Source of the DNA: Acidimicrobiales bacterium
GTDB taxonomy: Bacteria; Actinomycetota; Acidimicrobiia; Acidimicrobiales; SKKL01
Direction of reading: 5' to 3'
Length of the DNA stretch: 64,000 nucleotides
NCBI GenBank assembly: GCA_034521975.1
Contig: JAXHLR010000003.1
Location: 124,001 to 188,000, forward strand
In this document: positions 16,988 to 25,301 of the stretch, in pieces
Layout: each line of letters begins with the position of its first letter
How positions within the stretch are numbered: position 1 is the first letter of the stretch
Made by a program: the position numbers and the translations under genes
Notes under the pieces: model-generated
What the model saw: the letters and a program-made list of their open reading frames with translations, nothing else
Database searches by the model: none
What the model was told of the DNA's origin: nothing

Positions 16988-17488
16988 ATGAACCAAGTGC
17001 TGAAGATGGCTGTCGCAGTCGTCCTCGGGTCGTTTCTGGTCGCATGTGGCGGAGACGACGAGGCCGGGGACGACGCGACCAACGCGATCGAGGTGACCGG
17101 CACCGTGGACCTGAGCTTCGAGCCCGACGAGTTCGTCGTACCGGCGGGTGAGGTGGTCACGGTCGAGCTGAGCGCGGAGGGCGTCGAGCACGACTTCAAC
17201 ATCGTGGATGCCGCCGATGCCGGCGAGGCCCACGATGAGATGGACATGGATTCAGGTGACGACGACCACGCTGATGACGACGACCACGCTGATGACGACG
17301 ACCACGGTGACGGAGAGGAAACGCCTCCGTCGGAGGACCTGCACATCGTCCACTCCGATGCCGACACAGCCGAGACGGGATCGTTCACGATCAACGAGCC
17401 TGGGACCTACACCGTGTACTGCTCGGTTCCCGGTCACCGGGAGGCCGGCATGGAAGCGTCGCTCGAGGTCGTCTCCACGAGCGCGTGA
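16988..17488 (+). CDS. Cupredoxin-domain lipoprotein with His/Asp repeat
   Basis: The ATG at 16988 has AAGGAGC eight bases upstream and gives 166 residues. Signal peptide plus lipobox (LVACGG, ~18-22) predict a lipid-anchored extracytoplasmic protein. The rest is a plastocyanin/azurin-like fold with all type 1 copper ligands visible: His in GVEHDFNIV and Cys, His and Met in YCSVPGHREAGM (C-x4-H-x4-M). Inserted in the middle is an acidic loop with repeated DDDHA units, a plausible metal-binding segment. A CopZ-like chaperone gene lies 206 bases downstream. Role in copper binding or electron transfer to the caa3 oxidase is inference. Confidence 0.85.
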   Translation: MNQVLKMAVAVVLGSFLVACGGDDEAGDDATNAIEVTGTVDLSFEPDEFVVPAGEVVTVELSAEGVEHDFNIVDAADAGEAHDEMDMDSGDDDHADDDDHADDDDHGDGEETPPSEDLHIVHSDADTAETGSFTINEPGTYTVYCSVPGHREAGMEASLEVVSTSA

Positions 17489-17579
17489 GACGCCCTCACG
17501 GAGACGACCAGCAGGATTCCCGCTTCGAGGAGAAGCTCGTCGACGTCGTTGGGCTCTCTCTGAACCCGGCGCAGCTTAC

Positions 17580-17607
17580 GAACGAGCGGCTCCGCACGGG
17601 CTCGTTC
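17580..17607 (+). terminator. Hairpin after the cupredoxin gene
   Basis: GAACGAGC (17580-17587) and GCTCGTTC (17600-17607) form an 8-bp stem with a 12-base loop, about 90 bases past the cupredoxin stop. No T-run follows, so it may be a weak or factor-dependent terminator. Confidence 0.4.
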
Positions 17608-17664
17608 AACCGCGTCGCCGCCCCTGACTCACCACACAAGATCCGCCCTCGGTCCGCTAGGTTG

Positions 17665-17683
17665 GATACCCCTACCAGGTATC
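17665..17683 (+). promoter_or_regulatory. CsoR-like operator palindrome
   Basis: GATACC (17665-17670) and GGTATC (17678-17683) are separated by seven bases (CCTACCA). TACCCCT-type palindromes of this kind are the known binding sites of CsoR copper-sensing repressors. It sits just before the ribosome site (GAGGAGG) of a CopZ-like gene, where bound repressor would block transcription. No csoR gene is in this window. Confidence 0.5.
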
Positions 17684-17694
17684 GAGGAGGACCG

Positions 17695-17898
17695 ATGGCA
17701 GATCTGACCGTCACCGTGCAGGGGATGACCTGCGACCATTGCGTCCGCGCCGTGACCGACGCCGTCACCGAGCTCGACGGGGTCGACGACGTCGCGGTCG
17801 ACCTCGACCAGGGTCGGGTCGATGTCACCGGGCCGAACGTCGACGAGCCCGCCGTGCGCGACGCCATCGTCGAGGCCGGCTACGAGCCCGTCGCCTGA
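17695..17898 (+). CDS. copZ: CopZ-like heavy-metal-associated domain protein
   Basis: A 67-residue ferredoxin-like HMA domain that carries Cu(I) in the cytosol. The metal site GMTCDHC is at residues 10-16 and the fold ends with the usual IVEAGYEPV strand. The ATG at 17695 is preceded by GAGGAGG at ideal spacing. A CsoR-type palindrome lies directly upstream, so copper induction is likely. No CopA ATPase gene is adjacent within the window; in most genomes copZ is next to one. Length is normal for the family. Confidence 0.9.
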   Translation: MADLTVTVQGMTCDHCVRAVTDAVTELDGVDDVAVDLDQGRVDVTGPNVDEPAVRDAIVEAGYEPVA

Positions 17899-17985
17899 CC
17901 GCCACCCACTCGACACCGGTTGCGGCTCCCGGCCGGCGCCGCCACACTGTCCCTGCGCACACGAGCGTGCATCCCGTCGTCGACC

Positions 17986-18123
17986 GGTGGAGGAGGTGAG
18001 CCAGACACCCGTGGAGAACCCGCCCCAACCCCAGGGCGCGATGCGCCCCGCCCCGTGTCCGACCTCGCCTCGGTGGGCGCGCCCGACTCCTTGACCTGGC
18101 ACGCTCGCTGGTAGGCCTCCACC
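17986..18123 (+). ncRNA. Structured 5' leader of mgtE (candidate riboswitch)
   Basis: GGTGGAGG (17986-17993) is perfectly complementary to CCTCCACC (18116-18123), closing a domain of about 120 bases right against the AGGAG ribosome site (18124-18128). Inside, GAGGTGAG (17993-18000) pairs with CTCGCCTC (18064-18071), GACAC (18004-18008) with GTGTC (18055-18059) and GGGCGC (18034-18039) with GCGCCC (18043-18048). The AGGTGAG after the first stem recalls the M-box start, but the rest of the M-box core is not seen. The two outer stems share base 17993, so they may be alternatives. Confidence 0.45.
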
Positions 18124-18136
18124 AGGAGACACCGCC

Positions 18137-19468
18137 ATGACCCCACCCGCGCTCGACGAACTCGTCGAAGCTGACGACACCGCGGCCATCGCCGCGTGGT
18201 TGAACGAGAACGGCACGCTCGACATCGCCGACGAGCTCACCCGGCTCGACCCGGCCCACGTGGGCATCACCTTCCGCCTGCTCCCCCGCAATCGGGCGCT
18301 CGAGGTCTTCGAGGCGCTCGACCCCCACCACCAGCAGCTCGTCCTCGACGGGTTGCTCGACCACCGGGTCCGGCACCTGCTGGAAGAGCTCGACCCCGAC
18401 GACCGGGTCCGGCTGCTCGACGAGATGCCGGCCAAGGTGGCCAAGCGGCTCCTCACCCAGCTCAGCTCGGACGAGCGCTCGCTCACCACCGTGCTCATGG
18501 GCTACCCCGAGGAGTCGGCCGGCCGGCACATGAGCCCCGAGTTCGTGTCGCTGCGGGCCAGCATGTCGGTCGGCGATGCCATGGCCAAGATCCGCCGCGA
18601 GGGCCCCGACGCCGAGACCATCTACGCCCTGCCCGTGCTCGACGACGAGCGGCATCTCATCGGCGTCACCGGGCTGCGGTCCCTGGTGCTCGCCTCACCC
18701 ACCGTCGAGGTGGGCGAGCTCATGAACACCGACGTGCACATGGTCACCACCGACACCGATCGGGAGGAAGCCGCCCGGCTCATGCGCGAGGTCGGCGCCA
18801 TCGCCCTCCCCGTCGTCGACTCCGAGGCTCGCCTCGTCGGGGTGATCACCGTCGACGATGCCATGACCATCCTCGAGACCGAGGACACCGAGGACTTCGC
18901 CCTCACCGCCGGACACAGCCCCCTGCGCAAGCCCTATCTCGCGGTGTCGGCGTTCGGTCTGGCCCGGGTCCGCGCCGCCTGGCTCCTGGTGCTGATCCTC
19001 GGCGCCGGGCTCACCGTCACCGTGCTCGAGCGCTTCGAGGGAACCCTCGAACAGGTCACCGTGCTGGCCCTGTTCGTCCCCCTCCTGATCGGCACCGGGG
19101 GAAACTCCGGTGCCCAGGCGTCCACCGCGGTCATCCGCGCCATGGCGGTCGGCGAGGTCCGGTGGTCCGACCTTCCCCGGATCGTCTGGCGCGAGACACG
19201 GGTCGGCGTCATGCTCGGCGCCATGCTCGGCGGCGCGGCGTTCGTCCCCGTCGCCCTGCTGTGGGAGCCCGACATCGCCACGATCGTCTCGCTCACCCTG
19301 GTCACCATCTGCACCTGGGCCACCCTCGCCGGCTCCGCGCTCCCGCTCTTCGCCAAGCAGGCGGGCGTCGACCCTGCGGTCGTGTCCGCCCCGTTCATCA
19401 CGACCCTCGTCGACGCCACCGGGCTGATCATCTACTTCCTCATCGCCCGGGCGGTGCTGGGGCTCTGA
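18137..19468 (+). CDS. mgtE: Magnesium transporter MgtE
   Basis: A 443-residue Mg2+ channel/transporter. Residues ~1-130 are the helical MgtE-N superhelix (LDPAHVGITFRLLPRNRALEVFEALDP), ~135-255 a pair of CBS domains (YALPVLDDERHLIGVTG, IALPVVDSEARLVGVITVDDAMTIL) and ~280-443 the five-helix pore domain with the conserved GTGGNSGAQAS and a C-terminal DATGLIIYFLIA. The acidic N and CBS domains sense cytosolic Mg2+ in the family. It is monocistronic. The leader folds strongly and could add RNA-level control. Confidence 0.96.
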   Translation: MTPPALDELVEADDTAAIAAWLNENGTLDIADELTRLDPAHVGITFRLLPRNRALEVFEALDPHHQQLVLDGLLDHRVRHLLEELDPDDRVRLLDEMPAKVAKRLLTQLSSDERSLTTVLMGYPEESAGRHMSPEFVSLRASMSVGDAMAKIRREGPDAETIYALPVLDDERHLIGVTGLRSLVLASPTVEVGELMNTDVHMVTTDTDREEAARLMREVGAIALPVVDSEARLVGVITVDDAMTILETEDTEDFALTAGHSPLRKPYLAVSAFGLARVRAAWLLVLILGAGLTVTVLERFEGTLEQVTVLALFVPLLIGTGGNSGAQASTAVIRAMAVGEVRWSDLPRIVWRETRVGVMLGAMLGGAAFVPVALLWEPDIATIVSLTLVTICTWATLAGSALPLFAKQAGVDPAVVSAPFITTLVDATGLIIYFLIARAVLGL

Positions 19469-19616
19469 GCCCGAGACCGTGGGTGCTGCGCACGGCGTGC
19501 ACCACCGCGGCCATTGGGCCCAGCAGTTCCCCGACCGGGCAGGGCTGGAGACAGCAGTTCTCGGTCAACATCATCGAGTTCGACCGTTGCCGCTCCCGCT
19601 GCGCCGCTGACGGCGC

Positions 19617-20879
19617 TCAGGGGACGGTGGCGATGACCGCCTTCAGATAGGCCCCCTCGGCGAAGCCGACGGGGTGGTCCACGGCGTGCCCGGTGCGGGT
19701 GATCCCGGTCAGGGTGCGACCCCGTTGAGCCACCGCCTCCGCGATCGTCTCGGCATGCTCGTCGGCACCGATGCGACTGGAGCAGGAGGCCGCCACCAGC
19801 GTGCCACCAGGTTCGACCAGGTCGGTGGCCAGCTCGCCCAGGCGACGGTACGCACCGAGCGCCGCCGCCCGCTGTGGCCCTCGCGACGCCAACGAGGGCG
19901 GGTCGAGCACCACCAGCCCATAGCGCTCACCCGAGCGGGCGAGGGCCACCATCTGGTCAGCGGCGTCGCCGACGAGGGTCTCGTGGCGGCACCGGGCCAC
20001 GGCCGTAACACCGCTGTTGGCGTCCATGTTCCGGGTGGCAGCCTCGATCGCGCCGGGGCTGATGTCCACGCTGTGAACCTCGGCGGCTCCACCCGCGGCG
20101 GCGTGCACGGAGAACCCACCGGTGCAACAGAACAGGTCGAGGACCCGTCGACCCCGAGCCAGCTCCCCCACACGTGCCCGGTTGTCCCGCTGGTCGAGGA
20201 AGAATCCGGTCTTCTGCCCCCGCACCACATCGGCCTCGAACGCCAAGCCGTGCTCCAAGAAGCGGACGGGGTGCTCCGGCAGTGAGCCGACCAGGGCGGA
20301 CCCGTCGGCCAGGTCACCTCGACCGTCGTCCGGGGGCGTCACGTTGCGGGCGAGGCGCAGCACCACCGACTCGGTCTCGACCAGCTCGGCGAGCGACTCG
20401 ACCACCACCGGCAGGTGCGGGAACCACGCCGCGCTGTAGAGCTTCACCACCGACGTGGGGCCGTAGCGATCGACCACCAGCCCCGGCAAGGCGTCGTTCT
20501 CGCCGTGGACCCAGCGGTAGCCGGTGGTGTCGGCCGACGCAACCAGCTCGGCCCGCCGGTCGAGTGCGTCGCGCAGACGGGCGTGCCACCACTCGCGGTC
20601 GATCGGCGTCGGTTCGCCCTGGTGAAGGACCCGGACCCGGATCGGCGACGACGGGTCGTACAAGCCGATGGCCAGGAACCGGCGCTTGGCGTCGAAGACC
20701 ACCGCCAGATCGCCGGGGACACCGCCATCGGTCACCGAGGTGATCGACCGGTCGAAGACCCAGGGGTGACCACCCCGGAGCTGGCGTTCGGCGTCCTTGG
20801 TGACCCGAACCGCCAGGCGACGCCGCCCCGCGGTGCCCGCCTGGGGGGTCACACCCCCGGGAGCCGACCCTGCTCGCAT
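19617..20879 (-). CDS. Class I SAM-dependent rRNA methyltransferase (RlmI-like)
   Basis: A 420-residue enzyme with an N-terminal PUA-like domain (RQLRGGHPWVFDRSIT, GDLAVVFDAKRRFLAIGLYDP), a middle domain and a C-terminal Rossmann methyltransferase. SAM motif I is VLDLFCCTGGFSVHAA, with the acidic ribose binder in VHSVDISPGAIEAA and motif IV LVVLDPPSLASRG. This architecture is that of the RlmI/YccW family, which makes 5-methylcytosine in 23S rRNA; the FCCTGG and ASCSS cysteines fit. Exact target base is inferred. It is divergent from the pirin gene. Confidence 0.85.
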   Translation of the reverse strand: MRAGSAPGGVTPQAGTAGRRRLAVRVTKDAERQLRGGHPWVFDRSITSVTDGGVPGDLAVVFDAKRRFLAIGLYDPSSPIRVRVLHQGEPTPIDREWWHARLRDALDRRAELVASADTTGYRWVHGENDALPGLVVDRYGPTSVVKLYSAAWFPHLPVVVESLAELVETESVVLRLARNVTPPDDGRGDLADGSALVGSLPEHPVRFLEHGLAFEADVVRGQKTGFFLDQRDNRARVGELARGRRVLDLFCCTGGFSVHAAAGGAAEVHSVDISPGAIEAATRNMDANSGVTAVARCRHETLVGDAADQMVALARSGERYGLVVLDPPSLASRGPQRAAALGAYRRLGELATDLVEPGGTLVAASCSSRIGADEHAETIAEAVAQRGRTLTGITRTGHAVDHPVGFAEGAYLKAVIATVP

Positions 20880-20963
20880 GGACGAAGCCTACGACCGAAC
20901 CCGGTGGAGGTGGCACCGTCGGCTGCGATACTGCGGTGGCATTCCGCATCGAGGAGCACCCGC

Positions 20964-21914
20964 ATGAGCGGACCGGTCAGCACCGACGACACCGACATCG
21001 ACACTCCCCACGACGGGGCCCGCCCACCCTGTGTCGAGGTCATCGAAGGGCGCGTCACCGAGGTCGGCGGGCTCCCGGTCTCCCGGGTGCTTCCCCGCCG
21101 TGCCCGCCGAACCGTCGGTTCCTGGTGCTTCGCCGACCACTTCGGACCGACCGACGTCGAGGTCGCCTCCATGTCGGTCGGGCCCCATCCACACATCGGT
21201 CTCCAGACCGTGACCTGGATCATCGATGGCGAGGTGCTCCACCGCGACAGTCTCGGCACCGAACAGCTCATCCGACCCGGCCAGCTCAACCTCATGACCG
21301 CCGGGCGGGGCGTGTCCCACGCCGAGGAGACCCCCGACGACGTGTTCGGCGAGCTCCACGGGGTGCAGTTGTGGATCGCCCAGCCCGACAGCTCCCGCTT
21401 CGCCGAGCCCGACTTCGAGCACCACGCCTCATTGCCACAGGCCGAGCTCGGCGGCGGTGGGCGAGCCACGGTGCTCATGGGCTCGTTCGCCGGTGCGACC
21501 TCGCCCGCCCGGTCCGACACGCCGCTCGTGGGCGCCGACCTCGTGTTCGAGTCGGCGGTCGCGGCCGAGCTCGACCCCGGCTTCGAACACGCCGTCATCG
21601 TGGTCGAGGGGTCCATCACCATCGACCACGACGAGGTCATGGCGGGGGCGCTCGCCTATCTGGGCCAAGGGCGCGACGAGCTCGAGCTCACCACCGACGA
21701 GCACGCCCGGGTCATCCTCATCGGGGGCCCGCCACTCGACGACGACCTGTTGATGTGGTGGAACTTCGTCGCCCGCACCCGCGACGAGATCGACGACGCC
21801 CGCCAGGACTGGCAGGCCTCGACCGAGCGGTTCGGCCACGTCGCCTCGTCGCTCGACCGCATCGACGCGCCCACGCCACACTGGCACCCGCCCCGGTCCC
21901 CTCACGAACTGTGA
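20964..21914 (+). CDS. Pirin family protein
   Basis: A 316-residue bicupin. The ATG at 20964 has GAGGAG eight bases upstream. The N-terminal cupin carries the metal site HPHIGLQTVTW plus GRGVSHAEE, as in pirins with Fe or quercetinase activity; the C-terminal cupin (IVVEGSITIDHD, GGPPLDDDLLMWWNFVARTRDEI) is the pirin-C domain. Function in bacteria ranges from quercetin dioxygenase to regulation. It is shifted slightly from neighbouring housekeeping genes and its stop codon lies inside the left arm of a palindromic repeat (21906-21954). Confidence 0.92.
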   Translation: MSGPVSTDDTDIDTPHDGARPPCVEVIEGRVTEVGGLPVSRVLPRRARRTVGSWCFADHFGPTDVEVASMSVGPHPHIGLQTVTWIIDGEVLHRDSLGTEQLIRPGQLNLMTAGRGVSHAEETPDDVFGELHGVQLWIAQPDSSRFAEPDFEHHASLPQAELGGGGRATVLMGSFAGATSPARSDTPLVGADLVFESAVAAELDPGFEHAVIVVEGSITIDHDEVMAGALAYLGQGRDELELTTDEHARVILIGGPPLDDDLLMWWNFVARTRDEIDDARQDWQASTERFGHVASSLDRIDAPTPHWHPPRSPHEL

Positions 21915-21954
21915 ATGGATTCTGGCCGATGTGGCTGCCTCACATTCACAGTTC
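21906..21954. repeat. 49-bp palindromic element, copy 2
   Basis: Arms GAACTGTGAA (21906-21915) and TTCACAGTTC (21945-21954) with a 29-base interior, identical in arms and spacing to 2694-2742; about half of the interior positions match, including CCGATG.GG.TG. The pirin TGA (21912-21914) is part of the left arm. Placement just after a gene here and between divergent genes in copy 1 does not by itself distinguish terminator, operator or mobile repeat. Confidence 0.7.
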
Positions 21955-22047
21955 TGGCCAGGGCATGCCAGGCTGGTCGGACGGCCCCGCGAGCGGTACG
22001 GTCACCCCCATCCACTCCCCCTGCATCGTGCGAACAGGGGGATCCCG

Positions 22048-22983
22048 ATGTCCCAGATCGATGCGGCGGTGGCCAAGCTCGCCCGCCGGCAACACGGCGT
22101 GTTCACGCTCCGCCAGCTTCTCAGCGTCGGTGGTACCAAGCAGATGGCGCGACGGCGCTGCGAGCGAGGCGTCTGGCGGTCACCAGCGCGCGGCGTGCTC
22201 GCGATCACCGGGGTGCCCGGGAGCTTCGAACAACGGGTGATGATCGCCATCCTCGCCTGTGGCGACGGGGCGATCGCCTCCCACCGCACCGCGGCACAGC
22301 TGCTCGGCATCTCGTCCCGCACGACCGCTCCCATCGAGGTCAGCGTCCCCTATGAACGCAACCCCAAGCAGAGAAGCGTCAGGTGCCACCGCAGCCGCGA
22401 TCTGGAGCTGGCCGAGGTCCAGGTCCGCAACGGGATCCCCACCACCGGCCCCGCCCGCACCATCCTCGACCTGGGCGCGGTCGCACCCGCCCTGGCGAAG
22501 GCGGCGATGTGGCGGGCCATGCGCACCGACAGCCTGCGCTGGGAGGACCTGCTCCGCACGCTGCTCGACCACAGCCGCCGGGGACGCCCCGGGCTCGGTG
22601 TGCTCCGGGCACTGATCCACGAGCACTACGGCACCATCGCCGGCGACAGCGACACCGAGGAGCTCGCCTACCAGATCCTCCTCGACTCGGGTCGGGTGCC
22701 CATCCCCGAGCGGCTCGTTCCCGTCGTGTGCGCCGACGGCGTCGAGGTGACCGTCGACTTCGGATGGCCCGACCAGAACGCGCTGGTCGAGGTCTACGGC
22801 GTCGACCATCTGCGCAACGAGTCGAAGATCCAGATCGATCTGCACCGGGCGAACCAGATCATCCTGGCGGGGTACGAGCTGCTCATCTACACGGGCAAGA
22901 TGCTGGCTCGGCCCGACCAGTTCGTGTTCGACGTCGAGACCATGCTCCACCGCCGGGGGTGGACACCCGGCGCCGCCGCCTGA
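22048..22983 (+). CDS. AbiEi-like / DUF559 domain protein
   Basis: The ATG at 22048 gives 311 residues. The N-terminal region (LARRQHGVFTLRQLLSVGGTKQMARRRCERGVWRSPARGVLAI) is the winged-helix AbiEi antitoxin-like domain that senses a promoter or partner. The C-terminal region (VEVTVDFGWPDQNALVEVYGVDHLRNESKIQIDLHRANQIILAGYELLIYTG) looks like the DUF559 / very-short-patch endonuclease fold (D...E...Q-like residues). Such fused proteins recur in many Acidimicrobiia, often without a visible AbiEii toxin; none is seen here. Function is therefore unknown. Confidence 0.75.
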   Translation: MSQIDAAVAKLARRQHGVFTLRQLLSVGGTKQMARRRCERGVWRSPARGVLAITGVPGSFEQRVMIAILACGDGAIASHRTAAQLLGISSRTTAPIEVSVPYERNPKQRSVRCHRSRDLELAEVQVRNGIPTTGPARTILDLGAVAPALAKAAMWRAMRTDSLRWEDLLRTLLDHSRRGRPGLGVLRALIHEHYGTIAGDSDTEELAYQILLDSGRVPIPERLVPVVCADGVEVTVDFGWPDQNALVEVYGVDHLRNESKIQIDLHRANQIILAGYELLIYTGKMLARPDQFVFDVETMLHRRGWTPGAAA

Positions 22984-23005
22984 TCAGGTGGAGGCGACGG
23001 CGGGG

Positions 23006-25283
23006 TCAGCGGGCAGCGATGGCGATGGCGCGCCACACACGTTCGGGGGTGGTGGGCATGTCGATGTGGCCGACACCGAGGTGGGACACGGCGTCGACGA
23101 CGGCGTTCTGGATCGCGGGCGGGGCGCCGATGGTGCCCGACTCGGCGATGCCCTTGAACCCCAGCGGGTTGTTGGGCGAAGGCGTCTCGGTGAGCTGTGA
23201 CTCGAACCAGGGGAGGTCGGCCGCGGTGGGGATGCCGTAGTCGGCGAAGTTGGTGGTGAGGGGGTTGCCGTCGTCGTCGTAGGTGAACTCCTCGAACAGC
23301 GCCTGGGCGATCCCCTGGGCGATCCCGCCGTGCACCTGACCCAACGCCAGCATGGGGTTGAGCACGGTACCCGCGTCGTCGACGGTGACCAGCCGTCGCA
23401 GATCGACCCGGCCGGTCTCGGTGTCGACCTCGACCACGGCCGCGTAGACCCCGAACGGGAACGTGGGTCCCTCGCCGGTGAAGTCGGACTCGCACCGCAG
23501 CGGGTCGGGCTCGGGGTCGGCGGCGATGGCGTCGGCGACGTCGGTCCAGGCGACCGAGCGGGCGCCGGGGGCACCGCTCACGTGGAAGCTGCCGGTGGTG
23601 GCGTCGAGCACCACATCGGCGGCGGCGGCCTCCAACAGGTCGGCTGCGCGCCGGCGGGCCTGGTCGACCAGCTCGTCGGTGGCCTCGGCGACGGCCATGC
23701 CGGCCTTCTGGGCGGACCGGGAGCCCCCGGTGATCCCGCCTCGGGGCACGACATCGGTGTCGCCGTGCACCACCTCGATGCGGTCGAGGGACACGCCGGT
23801 CCGGTCGGCCACCAGCATCGCCCAGGCCGTGTGGTGGCCCTGCCCGTAAGGTGACGATCCGGTGAGCACGAGGAAGCTGCCGTCGGGGCGCAGCTCGACC
23901 GAGCCGTACTCGCTGCCCTTGACCCCTGCGGTGCGGTCGACGAAGACCGACCACCCGACACCCAGGGCCCGGCGGTCGCCGGCCTCGCGTCGGCGCGCCT
24001 GCTCGGAGCGCAGCGCGTCGTAGCCGACCTCGGCCCGCACCAGGTCGAGGGCCTGCTGGTAGTCGCCGGAGTCGTAGGTGAGGCCGGTGGGACTCGACCA
24101 CGGGAACTCGTCGGGTCGCAACAGGTTCCGCTCGCGCACCTCGACGGCGTCCATGCCGATCTCGGCGGCGAATCGATCGACCGCCCGGTCCACCAGGGCA
24201 CCGGATTCGGGACGGCCGGCCCCGCGGTAGGCGACCACCGGGGTGGTGTTGGTGACGACGCAGTCGGCCCGGTACCGCACGTGCTCGACCCGGTAGGGGC
24301 CCGGCATCAGCACGCCCGTGTTGTTCATCATGTTGGGAGCGACCACGGGATAGGCACCGGCGTCGGAGAGGATGTGGGCGTCGAGGCAACGGATGGTGCC
24401 GTCGCGGTCGCCGCCGATGCGAACCGTCTGGCGCTGGGCCCGCGAGTGGCCGAGCCCGACCATGTCGGCCGACCGATCGGGCACGAACCGCACCGGACGG
24501 CGGGCGCGGCGAGCCAGCAGCGGCAGCAGCAGCTCCTCGGGGTAGGCCCTGGCCTTGGCCCCGAAGCTGCCCCCGACGTCGCGGGTGACGACCCTGATCT
24601 CGGATGGATCGAGCCCGTAGGTGGAGGCGAGCTGGGCCCGGATCGGATGGGCCCCCTGGCAGGCCGCGTGGTAGAGCAGACGCCCGTCAGCGGTCCACTC
24701 GGCGGCCGCGACCCTGGTCTCGATCGGACACGGGGCCAGGCGCTGGTTCTCGAAGACGGCCTCGACCACGACCTCGCAGTCGTCGAAGGGCAGCTCCTCG
24801 TCGGCGCCACCGCTGCGCCGGCCGGCGAGGTTGGTCCCGGCGGCGGGGAACAGGACCACCTCATCGGTGAGCGCGTCGGCCGCGCTGACCACCGCCGGCA
24901 GCGGCTCGATGTCGACCACGACCGCTTCGGCGGCATCGGCCACCGCGGCCGCCGACTCGCCGACGATGGCCACCACCGGCTCGCCGGCGTAGCGGACGGT
25001 GTCGGTGGCCAGCAGGGGGCGGACCATGGTGTCGGGGACGAACGGGAACAGCGGGGGCAAGCGGCTCGAGGTCGAGGTCGGCGCCGGTGACCACGTCGAC
25101 CACCCCCGGAGCCGACCGGGCGTCGTCGACGTCGATCTCGACGATGCGCCCGTGGGCGACGGTGGAGGTGACGTAGCCGACGGTGAGGACACCGGGAAGG
25201 TCGAGGTCGGCGACGAAGGCACCCTGACCGGTGAGCAGGTGCGGGTCCTCGACTCGGTGGACGGCGGTTCCGAGCAGCGGCAT
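23006..25283 (-). pseudogene. Xanthine dehydrogenase-family molybdopterin-binding subunit with frameshift
   Basis: The large Mo-binding subunit of a CO-dehydrogenase/xanthine-oxidase type enzyme. Translation from the ATG at 25283 (MPLLGTAVHRVEDPHLLTGQ) is correct up to about 25063; the matching continuation (PLFPFVPDTMVRPLLATDTV) is then in another frame down to the stop at 23006, so one base is in excess around 25055-25066. Joined, ~758 residues cover the family. The active-site loop reads AYRGAGR, as in form II CoxL-like enzymes, and the catalytic Glu is in KGIAESG. No FAD or 2Fe-2S subunit gene is adjacent. A true pseudogene or a sequencing error are both possible. Confidence 0.8.
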
Positions 25284-25301
25284 GGACCCGACGGTACCGG
25301 G

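Noticed and set aside
17899-18136. M-box (ykoK) riboswitch before mgtE
   Set aside because: Only AGGTGAG after the first stem agrees; the conserved core that follows in M-box RNAs is not present, so a firm M-box call is not supported.
25055-25066. Programmed +1 frameshift in the molybdopterin subunit
   Set aside because: No slippery heptamer, stop codon in the shift position or stimulatory structure was seen; an indel or sequencing error is simpler.
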